From positions 1 to 64,000 of the forward strand of contig CAVZMO010000001.1 of assembly GCA_963776195.1 (NCBI GenBank): a stretch of 64,000 nucleotides of DNA. Direction: 5' to 3'. The first letter of the stretch is position 1, and each line of letters begins with the position of its first letter. Made by a program: the position numbers and the translations under genes. The DNA is from CAVZMO01 sp963776195 (lineage in GTDB: Bacteria > Nitrospirota > Thermodesulfovibrionia > Thermodesulfovibrionales > SM23-35). The notes under the pieces were generated by a model. The model was not told the origin of the DNA, searched no databases, and was given only the letters and a program-made list of their open reading frames with translations. Of this stretch, positions 9,860 to 18,926 are shown in pieces.

Positions 9860-11095
9860 ATGAGCAAGTCATATAAGACAGAGCAATCCCCAGAAAAACT
9901 TCTATTAAAGGAAGATCAGGCCGTTTACACGGCCAGGGCGAAGGATGCTCTCCCCAAGTCACGCACCGCCTTCAAGCTGATCGATCTCTTTTGCGGGGCC
10001 GGTGGGATGAGTCTCGGTTTTACGGAACACTTCGGGCATCATTTCAAGTCCGTCTGGGCCAACGACTTCAACAAGTACTGTGTCGCCACCTATAATGCGA
10101 ACTTCGGCAACCATTGTCTGTCCGGTGATATTGTGGATATCCTGCAAGACCCAGCGGTTACCATCCCACGGGCGGATGTAGTCATAGGGGGACCACCCTG
10201 CCAGGGCTTCAGCCTGCTCAACAAGAAGAAGGAGAACGACCCAAGGAACCAGTTGTGGAGGCCATTTCTTGAGGTTGTAGAGAGGTCGGGCGCAACCGTG
10301 TTTGTCATCGAAAACGTTTCGCAACTCCTGGGTACCTTTGAGCATGGAGAGATTGTTGGCTCCGCCGAGAAGCTGGGATTCACCGTATGGCACGGAAAAC
10401 TCTGCGCAGCGGACTATGGAGTGCCGCAGACCCGTTGGCGGGCGGTTATCGTGGGATCTAAGATTTCGGACCCAAGCTTTGTCTTTCCTCCTAGGAGAAC
10501 ACATTTCAACCCGAACGGCAACGGCTTTCAGCCGGGTCTACATTTTGCCGGGAATGACGATTTTCTGCCCGGCCCGCAGAGATGGAGGACGGTGCGAGAC
10601 GCTATAGGTAATCTGCCGCCGCCCGTGGGTACGGAACTGCGGGATGTGCCGCCTCCCCTGAATCTTCACTTCGGAAGAACGCCAACGCCCACGAGCCTCA
10701 AACGTTACAAGGCCATCCCGAAGGAAGGCATGAACAGATTCGATCTCCAGAGGCGAGTGCCTGAACTGACACCTGCGTGCTGGATAAGGAAGAAGTCCGG
10801 CGGAACAGACCTTTTCGGTCGGTTGTGGTGGAACAGACCTGCTTTTACCATAAGAACGGAGTTCTTCAAGCCGGAGAAGGGCCGGTATCTTCACCCCGAA
10901 CAGCATAGACCGATAACTCACCGCGAAGCAGCCAGACTTCAGAGTTTTCCGGACTCGTTTGTTTTCAAGGGTACTAAAATAGAAATAGCCAAGCAGATAG
11001 GCAATGCTGTTCCGCCGTTGTTAGCCGCTCGTATCGCTGATATCGTGCATGTTCTTCTCACCGGCGCTAAGAAGCGAAAGCATGGATGTCTTTAA
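9860..11095 (+). CDS. DNA (cytosine-5) methyltransferase
   Basis: A 411-residue C5 cytosine methyltransferase. Motif I LIDLFCGAGGMSLGF starts near residue 40 (SAM binding); motif IV GPPCQGFS carries the catalytic Cys114; motif VI is IENV with Glu151; motif VIII QTRWRAVIVG; motif X GNAVPP near the C-terminus. A 40-residue N-terminal extension could be regulatory. It overlaps vsr by 14 bp and lies in one operon with an NgoMIV-like endonuclease, so it is the protective methylase of that system. By analogy with NgoMIV the target would be GCCGGC, which is inference. Confidence 0.93.
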   Translation: MSKSYKTEQSPEKLLLKEDQAVYTARAKDALPKSRTAFKLIDLFCGAGGMSLGFTEHFGHHFKSVWANDFNKYCVATYNANFGNHCLSGDIVDILQDPAVTIPRADVVIGGPPCQGFSLLNKKKENDPRNQLWRPFLEVVERSGATVFVIENVSQLLGTFEHGEIVGSAEKLGFTVWHGKLCAADYGVPQTRWRAVIVGSKISDPSFVFPPRRTHFNPNGNGFQPGLHFAGNDDFLPGPQRWRTVRDAIGNLPPPVGTELRDVPPPLNLHFGRTPTPTSLKRYKAIPKEGMNRFDLQRRVPELTPACWIRKKSGGTDLFGRLWWNRPAFTIRTEFFKPEKGRYLHPEQHRPITHREAARLQSFPDSFVFKGTKIEIAKQIGNAVPPLLAARIADIVHVLLTGAKKRKHGCL

Positions 11096-11516
11096 GAAAG
11101 GGAAACGCAGTTGGATAATGTCACGTGTGAAGGGCGCCGATACTGCGCCCGAACGCATTGTCCGTTCCCTTATTCACAAGATGGGCTTTCGTTTTCGCCT
11201 TCACAGAAAAGATTTACCGGGCAATCCGGACATTGTCCTTCCCTGGCACCGCAAGATCATCTTCGTCCATGGCTGTTTCTGGCACGGTCACCGCAACTGC
11301 GCACGTGCAAAAAAACCAACGACAAATATTGCTTTTTGGAATAAAAAAATAGATACTAATGTCGCGAGGGATAAAATCAATTTGAGAACTCTCAGAAAGC
11401 TCGGCTGGGATGTTTTGTCGATCTGGCAGTGTGAACTGAGAAACATGGCTCGCCTGACAGCAAGGGTTGAAAGATTCTTGGGAGAGACGAAAGAGATGCA
11501 GGAGCAGGCAAGATGA
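11082..11516 (+). CDS. vsr: very short patch repair endonuclease Vsr
   Basis: A 144-residue Vsr-family endonuclease that nicks 5' of T in T:G mismatches arising when 5-methylcytosine deaminates. Family features: SWIMSRVKG, APERIVRSLIHKMGFRFRLH, LPGNPDIVLPWHRKIIFVHG (PD and the later core) and CFWHGHRNC with the zinc-binding Cys/His residues. I chose ATG 11082 (MDVFKKGKRSW) because family proteins start just before the S.(I/N)MS motif; the upstream ATG at 11049 lies inside the methyltransferase. Its presence with a C5 methyltransferase is a common pairing that limits C-to-T mutation at methylated sites. Confidence 0.93.
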   Translation: MDVFKKGKRSWIMSRVKGADTAPERIVRSLIHKMGFRFRLHRKDLPGNPDIVLPWHRKIIFVHGCFWHGHRNCARAKKPTTNIAFWNKKIDTNVARDKINLRTLRKLGWDVLSIWQCELRNMARLTARVERFLGETKEMQEQAR

Positions 11517-12397
11517 AATCCTCTATGTTTACGCAGTTGCGCAGGCAATATCACAAGAAACTTTGCAAAGACATCCTCGGGCCTCGTATGGGGAAAAAGG
11601 GTGTCTACTCAAATGCAGATGATTCGAGCACTGTGAGCGTGGAGTTGGCAAGGGGGCTGGCCGAGAGGTTGGGCGTGCCCTTTTGCGACAATCCCCCTTC
11701 TGCACAGCGCGCCGGTGCGCTTTTTTCACGCTATACCGAGGAATTTTTGGATGAGGCTTTTGGTATGTTGCAGCATATCAGACCCGGCTCTTGGCGGTTC
11801 TCGATAAGTCAGGCGAGAATGGGTATTGCCTCTTACTATCAATACGAGCATCTTTCGATCTTGAGAAATGTATTGAATGAGCACGGCGACCTGAAGGCTT
11901 CCCTGGGAGGCGACTATTTAATAACTCCCGATATTGTAGTGTCACGAGCCCCTTTGTCCGATGAAGAAATCAATTCAGGACTGAAGGGGAGGGCTGCAAT
12001 TGTCTCGGTGGATGATAAGACTTCCGTTCATACGCCTCTTAGAGCGCACAATTATTCTGTCGACTATCAACTCTTGCATGCCAGCATCTCGTGCAAATGG
12101 ACAATGCGAAGTGATAGAGCCCAGAACACCCGTACTGAAGCACTCAATTTGATTCGCAACCGAAAAGGACGAGCGCCCAATATTGTCGCTGTGACCTTTG
12201 AACCTTTGCCCGCCCGGTTGGCTTCATTGGCTCTAGGTACAGGCGATATCGACTGTACCTATCACGGAGCGCTCCATGAACTTTTGGATGCCGCCGCAGA
12301 TAGCCCTCATCAAGATGCTTTCGAATTACTCACGCTGATGGTTGATGGAAGAAGGCTGAGGGATATCAGCGATCTTCCATTTGATCTGGCGACTTGA
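11513..12397 (+). CDS. NgoMIV-like type II restriction endonuclease
   Basis: A 294-residue restriction endonuclease of the NgoMIV type (PD-...(S)xK fold shared with Cfr10I). The active site is visible: TPD with Asp140, ISCK with Ser193 and Lys195, and RTEA with Glu209. The Lys-to-Glu spacing (14) equals that of NgoMIV as I recall it (Asp140, Ser185, Lys187, Glu201). NgoMIV cuts G^CCGGC as a tetramer, so the same target is likely here. The ATG overlaps the vsr stop (ATGA), giving a methyltransferase-vsr-endonuclease operon. The 290 bp after the stop hold no convincing gene and mark the end of the defence island. Confidence 0.85.
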   Translation: MKSSMFTQLRRQYHKKLCKDILGPRMGKKGVYSNADDSSTVSVELARGLAERLGVPFCDNPPSAQRAGALFSRYTEEFLDEAFGMLQHIRPGSWRFSISQARMGIASYYQYEHLSILRNVLNEHGDLKASLGGDYLITPDIVVSRAPLSDEEINSGLKGRAAIVSVDDKTSVHTPLRAHNYSVDYQLLHASISCKWTMRSDRAQNTRTEALNLIRNRKGRAPNIVAVTFEPLPARLASLALGTGDIDCTYHGALHELLDAAADSPHQDAFELLTLMVDGRRLRDISDLPFDLAT

Positions 12398-12687
12398 GAA
12401 TCACTGTGAGAAGGCGGCATCTCAAATCGACAGTGCGTGTTTCTTTCCCATTGAAATCCTAAAACATATACTGGTCGGAGAGTGCGGCTTTGTGGCTGTA
12501 GCAAACGCCCTCAAATCTTCAACGGGGCCGCCTCTTCCCAAATTATTCACCACGGATATGAAAATTTCGCCGGCGAGAACTTCCATGTGAAGCATTTATT
12601 TTCCGGCGCTGAGTTACGGGATGTAATCTGCTGGCGATTTTATACTGTCCGGAATCATCGGAATCAGCGTCCACCATTTATGGTGAT

Positions 12688-13116
12688 TTACTTGGACAGA
12701 ATACTCTTCGCGGCCCTCAGGGCGAGGAGATAACTGTCGGGGCCGAAACCGCTTATCTGTCCGACAGCGACTTCTGCGATAAAAGACTTTTTCCGGAATT
12801 CTTCCCGCTTGTGAATGTTCGACAGATGCACTTCTATGGCGGGTTTATCGGCTCCTGCAATGGCATCCCTTATTGCTACGCTTGTGTGGGTATAGGCGGC
12901 GGGATTTATAATCAGCGTATCATAATTACCCTTCTGAATAACGTCTATGATATCTCCTTCACTGTTGAGTTGTACGGTCTTCACGCTGATGCCCAGTTCT
13001 GAAGCGAGGGTAAGGATATCCTTATTAATATCATCGAGGGATTTTGTACCGTAGATACCTGTTTCTCTTTTTCCAAGGAGGTTCAGGTTGGGGCCGTGGA
13101 TAACCAATACTTTCAT
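12688..13116 (-). CDS. aroQ: type II 3-dehydroquinate dehydratase
   Basis: A 142-residue class II dehydroquinase of the shikimate pathway (3-dehydroquinate to 3-dehydroshikimate, cytoplasmic dodecamer). Motifs: HGPNLNLLGKRE at the N-terminus, the active-site Tyr in the mobile loop (IYGTKSLDDIN), LNSEGDIID, INPAAYTHTS and EVHLSNIHKREEFR with catalytic His. I place the start at ATG 13116 because GGAG lies 8 bases upstream on the coding strand; a GTG three codons earlier overlaps that site. It is the last gene of the minus-strand housekeeping block. Confidence 0.95.
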   Translation of the reverse strand: MKVLVIHGPNLNLLGKRETGIYGTKSLDDINKDILTLASELGISVKTVQLNSEGDIIDVIQKGNYDTLIINPAAYTHTSVAIRDAIAGADKPAIEVHLSNIHKREEFRKKSFIAEVAVGQISGFGPDSYLLALRAAKSILSK

Positions 13117-13136
13117 GAACGGCACTCCGGATTTGA

Positions 13137-13493
13137 TCAGAACTCCCCTTCTATTTTGGGGACCGCGGTCTTCAGGACAAATCTTCCCTTGCCGTAATTG
13201 CCTTCAGGTTTTATTACGAGGGCGAGGTAATAATCGGTATTTATTTTCCTCATAATGATACCGCACCTGTCCGAAATGATCGAAAATTCTTTTGCATTAC
13301 CAAGCCCGAGATTCTCGGCAGCCAGATTGATATCCTTAATCATAGCCGATGCCTCGGCGCTGAGTCCCGTGAGGTCTACGAGTTTTTCCTGGACGTATTC
13401 CTGAACTGATATCCCGTCCGTATCGATTATCATTGCAGAAACTGCACCGTCCACCTTTTCCACAGTCTCTTTAAGCACTTCCAGAAAACTCAT
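13137..13493 (-). CDS. roadblock/LC7-domain protein
   Basis: A 118-residue protein that is one roadblock/LC7 domain (AVSAMIIDTDGISVQEYV, then AMIKDINLAAENLGLG, and a C-terminal strand pair). Such proteins bind Ras-like GTPases of the MglA group and act as GAPs or platforms in polarity and motility. Its start overlaps the end of the upstream TPR gene by 23 bp, implying coupling. It may work with the MglA encoded at 21871, or be a structural partner of the TPR protein; which is not shown. Confidence 0.85.
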   Translation of the reverse strand: MSFLEVLKETVEKVDGAVSAMIIDTDGISVQEYVQEKLVDLTGLSAEASAMIKDINLAAENLGLGNAKEFSIISDRCGIIMRKINTDYYLALVIKPEGNYGKGRFVLKTAVPKIEGEF

Positions 13494-14637
13494 CCCGCCT
13501 CTTTTTGATCCCTTGCAGTAAACGATCCAGTCTTGTTATGAGTTCATCCTTGTCTTTCCCGAGAAGCTTTAAGAGAGTTCTCAGTTCTTCAATACGTTGA
13601 AGAACACGCTTATTGTCGGGCTCCGCAGAGAGGACTGTTCTGTAGATATTCATCGCCTCTCCATATTCTCCCTGAAGTATCCATTTGTCTGCGTCATCCG
13701 CACTTTGGCCTGAAACCTGCTGTGGCGGAACCGCCTGCTCCTTAACAATCGTCTCCTGAACTGCGGCTTCCGGCTCTTTCAATATATCTTCAAAGGATAT
13801 CGGTCCTTCATCCGGAAGTTCCTCTGCTTCTACAGCAGGTTCAACCTCGTCTGCACTCTCTGTGTCTATTTCCGCGACCTCTTCGATATGTGTCTTCCAC
13901 AATTCCATATCTTCTTTGCTGATAGTTCTTTGGGGTGGTATTTCCTGTCCCTCTTTGATTTCTTCTGTCGGCTCAGGGGTAGCGCTCCAGAGGTCCGTGT
14001 CTGTCCTGCTGAACGGGATTTCGGATGGTTCTTCTTCCTGCTCCGGCTCCCCTTTGCTTTCTTCAGAAAGAATTTTTGAAATCTCCAAATCTCTCGCGGT
14101 CAAAGAGTCATCAAATGGCATTTTCTGCCCGGGTTCAAAAGGTCCTTCCTGCAGAGGGGACATCTCCGCCGCTTCTTCCCCCGGATAGGATGTCTCCTCC
14201 GGCTCCTTAGCAAGTGGTCCCTCGGGTTGTACCACCGGGCCCTGCTCAATGGACGAAAGGCCCGCTGCAGCCCATTCGTCTGTCGGGTTGAGTCTTAATA
14301 CGGTTTTGAATTCTCTTATCGCATCATCCGTTTTGCCGAGATCTTTGTATATCTCTGCTAACTTTTTATGGGCATATAAATTATCGGGTATGACGGTGAT
14401 AACCTTCTTAAACTCGGTCTCTGCTTCATCGAGCATGCCTCTTTCGATGTATATTTTGCCGAGAGAGACACGTGCACTGAGGTAGGTGGGTTGTCCTTCG
14501 AGGCCTTTGGTGAGGACCTCTATGGCTTCATCAAGCATTCCCTCTTTCTTGTACTCTTCAGCAAGGGGAACAAAGAGCTTTGAGTGCGGATCTTTATCTA
14601 ATTTTTCTTTTAATCTATCTATATCTTCGATCGCCAT
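13471..14637 (-). CDS. tetratricopeptide-repeat protein with acidic linker
   Basis: A 388-residue protein. The N-terminal ~120 residues are about three TPR units (HSKLFVPLAEEYKKEGMLDE, YLSARVSLGKIYIERGMLDE, NLYAHKKLAEIYKDLGKTDD). Residues ~130-310 form an acidic, Pro/Glu-rich linker with repeated short segments (for example FEDILKEPE). A final TPR-like helix pair (YGEAMNIYRTVLSAEPDNKR) and a basic tail follow. No signal peptide, so cytoplasmic. A scaffold for the adjoining roadblock protein is plausible. The linker is low complexity and probably disordered. Confidence 0.8.
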   Translation of the reverse strand: MAIEDIDRLKEKLDKDPHSKLFVPLAEEYKKEGMLDEAIEVLTKGLEGQPTYLSARVSLGKIYIERGMLDEAETEFKKVITVIPDNLYAHKKLAEIYKDLGKTDDAIREFKTVLRLNPTDEWAAAGLSSIEQGPVVQPEGPLAKEPEETSYPGEEAAEMSPLQEGPFEPGQKMPFDDSLTARDLEISKILSEESKGEPEQEEEPSEIPFSRTDTDLWSATPEPTEEIKEGQEIPPQRTISKEDMELWKTHIEEVAEIDTESADEVEPAVEAEELPDEGPISFEDILKEPEAAVQETIVKEQAVPPQQVSGQSADDADKWILQGEYGEAMNIYRTVLSAEPDNKRVLQRIEELRTLLKLLGKDKDELITRLDRLLQGIKKRRDEFSGSA

Positions 14638-14673
14638 GATATGCCCAAATTTTCAACAAAATAAAGAAAAAAG

Positions 14674-15847
14674 TCAAGCTCTGATTTCGATCATTCTGTC
14701 TAATATGGAATTCGCAACAGAATCTTTATCAAGTATTGGAAATTCTATCTCCTGTTCATTATCAATAAGAACGACTTTGTTTGTATCGACGTCAAACCCC
14801 GAACCATCTTCTGTGACGTCATTGAACACGATCATATCCATATTCTTTTCCCGTAATTTCGTTCTTGCGTTCTCGATCTTTCTCCCGGTCTCCGCCGCAA
14901 AGCCGATGATGAACGGCCTCTTCTTCGCTTTGCCCACTTCTGAAAGGATGTCCGGAGTCCGGGTTAGTTTGAGGAGAACCTCTTTGGCCTTTCCAACCTT
15001 TTCTCCCGACCTTTCCAAAGGCCTGAAATCGGAAACGGCAGCCGACATTATGAGTACCGTCGATGAATATGACTCTTCCGATACCGCTCTTAACATATCT
15101 TCCGCAGTCTCAACAGTGATGAAGTTGATTCCTTTCGGACGTTCGAGACAAGACGGTCCGCTTATTAAGGTCACGTCTGCACCCCGCCTGAAAGCAGCCC
15201 TGGCAACGGCATATCCCATTTTCCCGGATGATCTGTTTGATATGAACCTGACGGGATCCAAATACTCCCTCGTCGGCCCCGCGGTCACCAGGATCTTCTC
15301 GCTTACGAGGTCCTTTCTTGTAACCAAAGATTTTATCGCTTCGATAATGTCAGGGACATCAGCCATCCTGCCTATGCCTTCTTCCCCGCAGGCAAGGGAA
15401 CCTTTATCAGGACCGACCTGGACCACTCCGCGTGATAAGAGAGAGTCCAGGTTCTGACGGACCACAGGATTTTCATACATCCTCCAGTTCATTGCCGGTG
15501 CGATGACAATCTTTCCCGTGAATGAGAGAAAACAGGTACTGACAAGGTCGTCAGCGATGCCATTGGCGAACTTGCCGATGATATTTGCAGTTGCAGGCGC
15601 TATAGCCATCACATCCGCATGCGCGGGCAGAGATATATGCGATAGGGGATCACTGAAAAGGTCTGAATAAACCTTGTTCTGCGAGGCGACCTCGAGGGAC
15701 AAGGGTGTGACAAAATTCCTGGCGGCTTCGGTCATAATCACCGTGACTGATGATTCCTTCTTCCCTGAGTCTCCGTATTAAATCAATAGATTTGTAAGCA
15801 GCAACTCCACCGGTAACGCCAAGGAGTATGGATTTATTCCTCAGCAC
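14674..15847 (-). CDS. coaBC: CoaBC, phosphopantothenoylcysteine decarboxylase/synthase, frame broken near 15757
   Basis: A bifunctional coenzyme A biosynthesis enzyme: CoaC decarboxylase half (ILLGVTGGVAAYKSIDLIRR, then PAMNWRMYENPVVRQN) and CoaB synthase half (VTAGPTREYLDPVRFISNRS, GKMGYA). The first ~35 codons (GTG start at 15847, overlapping the end of rpoZ) are in one frame and the remainder in another. Dropping one A in GGAATCATC near 15757 joins REEG to SSVTVIMTEAARNF as the family requires. The gene is normally essential, so a consensus error is likelier than a dead gene. It lies downstream of rpoZ and gmk in one minus-strand operon. Confidence 0.9.
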
Positions 15848-16233
15848 CTTCCTCTCGTTTTTCACCGAAGAGGCCTTCAAGGGCCTTTTTGTCCATTGCC
15901 TCTTTTTCATGGAGATAAACCTTCAGATCCTTCTCGAACTCCGTAAGATCTTCGCCGGTGATCTCCTTCTTCTTCTCCTCAAGAAGTTTTCTGTAATCGA
16001 ATCTCTTGGAATCTTCTTTTGCCTTCTTGGCCTCATCGCCTATCAGGAATTCGATGGTATTGCTGATTGTCTCTTCAAGGGCCATGGGTCGTAATTTTCT
16101 TTGCCTTGGTTTTCACCTTAGGCGTTGCACCCACAGCGAGTTCCTTTGCCCTCTGGGCTGCTATTTGAATAATTCTGAATCTTCCGTCTATCTTATTACG
16201 GTCATATTCGATCGGTAATGAAATAATGTCCAT
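15834..16233 (-). CDS. rpoZ: RNA polymerase omega subunit, extended, frame broken near 16085
   Basis: The first 50 codons from ATG 16233 read as omega subunit: DGRFRIIQIAAQRAKELAVG then KVKTKAKKITT. The frame then stops after HGP, but reading ACC-ATG in place of ACCC-ATG (one C fewer, about 16085) continues directly into MALEETISNTIEFLIG, a typical omega C-terminus (TT.ALEEI..G.I..L), and on to a charged coiled-coil tail ending at 15834. The 83-residue downstream frame is therefore probably not a separate gene. AGGAGG eight bases before the ATG is a clear ribosome site. It sits directly after gmk with no gap. Confidence 0.8.
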
Positions 16234-16868
16234 TTAATGTTCCTCCTGTTTTAAAAAACTCTCTTCGATCCAGAGCGGATCGATCATTCTCGTGCTGACC
16301 CTGTGCGAAATGATAATCGCTTCGAATTCCTTGAGAGCATTCTCAAGAATATCGTTAATTATAACATAATCATATCCCGAATAGGTTTTTATCTCTGAAA
16401 CAGCCGTTGTCAGTCTCTTTTTCATTTCTTCCTGAGAATCGGTCATTCTCTTTTCGAGTCTCTGTTTTAATATCTCCATGGAGGGGGGAAGAATGAAGAT
16501 ATAAGCGCCCTCCGCATATTTCTTTTTTAATCTGCATGGCGCCCTGGGTATCGATATCAAGAATTACATCGCTGCCGGAATCCATGATGTTCTTCGAGCC
16601 TTCTTCCGGAAGTGCCGTAGAATGCCCCGTGTACCTCTGCCCACTCGATGAATTCTCCTCTCCCGATCATCGACAGGAAATCTTCCCTTCCGGTAAAGGT
16701 ATACTCCCTGTTGTTGATTTCTCCCGGCCGTTGTTGACGTGTTGTGTATGAGACGGAAAATTTCAGATCAGGCATGGATGAAACAAGCTTTTTGCATAAC
16801 GTTGTTTTGCCGGTGCCCGAAGGTGCGGAAACGATAAACAGGCTGCCTCTATTCTTCTTCTCCCGCAA
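16234..16868 (-). CDS. gmk: guanylate kinase, two frame breaks (about 16590 and 16525)
   Basis: Guanylate kinase (GMP to GDP, purine nucleotide synthesis). Walker A is SAPSGTGKTTLCKKL; GMP-binding motifs are SVSYTTRQQRPGE, YGTS, and LDIDTQGA, with ILPPSMEILKQRL in the lid region. The frame changes after RRLEE (one extra C before ATCATGGATTC, about 16590) and again after QIKK (one extra base in the A-rich run near 16525), after which KYAEGAYIFILPPS continues to the stop at 16234. All three pieces join to a normal-length kinase. Two breaks in an essential gene point to sequence error. It overlaps the end of remA by 20 bp. Confidence 0.9.
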
Positions 16869-17133
16869 AGGTGTCCTTTCCTTCCAGGAATCTCTGGGTA
16901 ATAGTCTCTGCCTGGATTGCGGACAATATGATGTGGTTGCTGTCAGTCACGATTATCGAGCGCGTGCGTCTGCCTTCGGTTGCATCAACCAATCTGCCGG
17001 CCTTCTTTGCCTCTTCGCGGAGCCTCTTCATAGGAGCCGAGCCGGGCGTTACAATCGCAACAACTTTGGAGGCTGCTACCACATTCCCAAACCCTATATT
17101 CACCAGTACGGGACTCAAATCACCTTTCTTCAT
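16849..17133 (-). CDS. remA: RemA family (DUF370) regulator
   Basis: A 94-residue protein of the RemA/DUF370 family: VNIGFGNVVAASKVVAIVTP, then REEAKKAGRLVDATEGRRTR and SIIVTDSNHIILSAIQAETI. Family members bind DNA and control matrix genes in Bacillus; elsewhere the role is less clear. The start is ATG 17133 (MKKGDLSP), preceded by AGAGGTG five bases upstream; the 17 extra residues of the longer frame are rejected. Genetic neighbours yicC, gmk and rpoZ are the usual company in many bacteria. Confidence 0.9.
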   Translation of the reverse strand: MKKGDLSPVLVNIGFGNVVAASKVVAIVTPGSAPMKRLREEAKKAGRLVDATEGRRTRSIIVTDSNHIILSAIQAETITQRFLEGKDTFAGEEE

Positions 17134-17263
17134 GTTCACCTCTTTAGAATTACGGTTGCGGTCAAGATGCCGGCTTCGTCTCATGGGTACGTTACCGGGG
17201 CTTTCCCTTTCACCATTTCACGCGACCAATACAGGTCTCGTCACCTTTACCGTTTAACATTTT

Positions 17264-18113
17264 TTACTGTATGTTCTGTATCTGTTCTCTGATTTTTTCG
17301 ATTTCCGTTTTCATATCGACGACGAGGTTCGATATGGAATATTCACCCGATTTATATGCAAGGGTATTAACCTCCCGGTTCAATCTCCTGCAGCAGGAAA
17401 TCAAGTCGTTTCCCTACCGTATCGCCGCTGTTGAGAATCTCAATAAACTGTTTCAGGTGATTTTCTATTCTGTTTATTTCTTCCGAGATATCAAGTTTCT
17501 CTGCCATAAGGGCAGCCTCTTGAATTATCCTGTTATTATCGATCATACTGGTTTCGACTACCATTTTCAATCTTTCCATAAATTTTTCTCTCCATCTGAT
17601 AATCTCTTCCGGGGCAATGGATTTAATCTTTTTATGCATATCCTCCAGAAAGCCCACTCTCTTCCTGATATCCTCCGCAAGGAGACTGCCTTCTCTTGTT
17701 CTCATCTCATCGAGGCGAGAGACAGCTTCATGAAATGCACCGTACAGCGCTTCGACGTTGTATTTCGGCTCTTCTTCCGTAAAGATTTCCCCGTAGCCTT
17801 TCAGAGTTTCTATAGTTATATCACCGGGGAGAGCGAGTTCTTTTTGTAAATCCCGTAAAGCGTTATAAATAGTTTGCGCCAGGTCTTTATTTATTTTCAG
17901 CTGAGTTGCTCCCCCGGTTGTTACCGAGACGGAGACATCAAACCTCCCTCTCTGAAATCGCTCTTTGAGAATATTTCTCAAAGGGATTTCATACTGACCC
18001 ATAAATTGAGGCATCTTCATCGATATGTCGATAAACCTGTGATTCAACGAGCGGATTTCGACGGTAAAATCATGACTTGCTGAACTTCCGAAACCTGTCA
18101 TGCTCTGTAACAT
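17264..18113 (-). CDS. yicC: YicC family endoribonuclease-like protein, frame broken near 17382
   Basis: YicC family protein (N-terminal SMTGFGSS and VEIRSLNHRFIDISMKMP; C-terminal DUF1732 ending). Family members are linked to stationary-phase survival and RNA cleavage. The frame from ATG 18113 ends early after LLQEIEPGG. Removing one T in GAGATTGAACC (about 17382) restores QEMNREVNTLAYKSGEYS and a tail ending NLVVDMKTEIEKIREQIQ before the stop at 17264, as expected for the family. It is the first gene of the minus-strand block, and is divergent from porG. Confidence 0.88.
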
Positions 18114-18290
18114 AGTTCATAAACTATAAATAAGTTATGTGATTTAGTCAAATTATTCCCGGATCCGGTGATAACCCGGAAGATGAGAGAATTCTCAATG
18201 TTTCCGATGTGTTGCTTGCAAATGAAGGCACATTAAGGTATACTATTTTCGCTTTCGGAACGACGGGAAGATCGCTTCCTTAGTTCATAT

Positions 18291-18317
18291 TTATGCTAAT
18301 ATACTTATGCTAATATA
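18291..18317 (+). promoter_or_regulatory. 13-bp tandem direct repeat upstream of porG
   Basis: TTATGCTAATATA occurs at 18291-18303 and 18305-18317, 14 bp apart, 34 bp before the porG start and beside a GGGGAGGA ribosome site (18336-18343). The spacing and A/T content suit either an operator or two overlapping -10 elements (TATGCT, TAATAT). It lies in the divergent yicC/porG gap. No known regulator motif is recognised. Confidence 0.4.
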
Positions 18318-18350
18318 AATCATTACAGGGTTGTATGGGGAGGATCAAAG

Positions 18351-18926
18351 ATGGCTGATATCGTTGAAATACGGTGGCATGGAAGGGGAGGTCAGGGAAC
18401 GGTTACCGCTGCTAAGGTGCTTGCAGATGCTTGTTTAAGCGGAGGAAGACATGTTCAGGCATTTCCTGAATACGGTCCTGAGAGGGCTGGAGCGCCTTTA
18501 AGGGCTTACAACAGAGTAAGTTCAAAAGAACTCAGGATGCACTGTCCTGTTCTCAATCCTCAGGTTGTCAGTGTGGTGGATGCAACATTGCTTGATGGAA
18601 TTAACGTTGCTGAAGGTGCTACAGAGGATGCGATATTTGTTGTGAACACATCAAAGGATCCGAAGGAGATAAGGGCAAAGCTGAATGCAGGCCCGAAGCA
18701 GAAGGTATTTACCGTTGACGCGACAAAGATTGCAGTAGATTGCATCGGAAGGGCTTTACCAAATGCCCCTATGCTTGGAACCATATGTAAGGTGACAGGT
18801 ATCGTAACCCTTGAGCACCTCCTTGAAGATGTCAAAAAAAGCTTTGGCAAGAAATTTTCACAGAAAATAATCGATGGCAACCTCGAAGCAACAAAGCGCG
18901 GATACGAGGAGGTAAAAGAAGGATGA
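18351..18926 (+). CDS. porG: 2-oxoacid:ferredoxin oxidoreductase gamma subunit
   Basis: A 191-residue gamma subunit (EIRWHGRGGQGTVTAAKVLA, FPEYGPERAGAPLRAYNRV, then VVNTSKDP and NAPMLGTICKVTGI). With the three genes after it, it forms the four-subunit type enzyme that decarboxylates a 2-oxoacid, most likely pyruvate, to acyl-CoA while reducing ferredoxin. Substrate choice between pyruvate and branched-chain 2-oxoacids cannot be settled by eye. It overlaps porD by 4 bp (ATGA). Confidence 0.9.
   Translation: MADIVEIRWHGRGGQGTVTAAKVLADACLSGGRHVQAFPEYGPERAGAPLRAYNRVSSKELRMHCPVLNPQVVSVVDATLLDGINVAEGATEDAIFVVNTSKDPKEIRAKLNAGPKQKVFTVDATKIAVDCIGRALPNAPMLGTICKVTGIVTLEHLLEDVKKSFGKKFSQKIIDGNLEATKRGYEEVKEG

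Noticed and set aside
12381..12590. 69-codon + frame after the restriction gene
   Set aside because: No ribosome site, no homology, overlaps the end of the endonuclease gene.
14486..15457. 323-codon + frame
   Set aside because: Antisense to coaBC, which has clear family motifs on the minus strand.
15834..16085. Separate 83-residue gene
   Set aside because: Better read as the C-terminal part of rpoZ after removing one C; its start (MALEETI) lies exactly where an omega C-terminus should continue.
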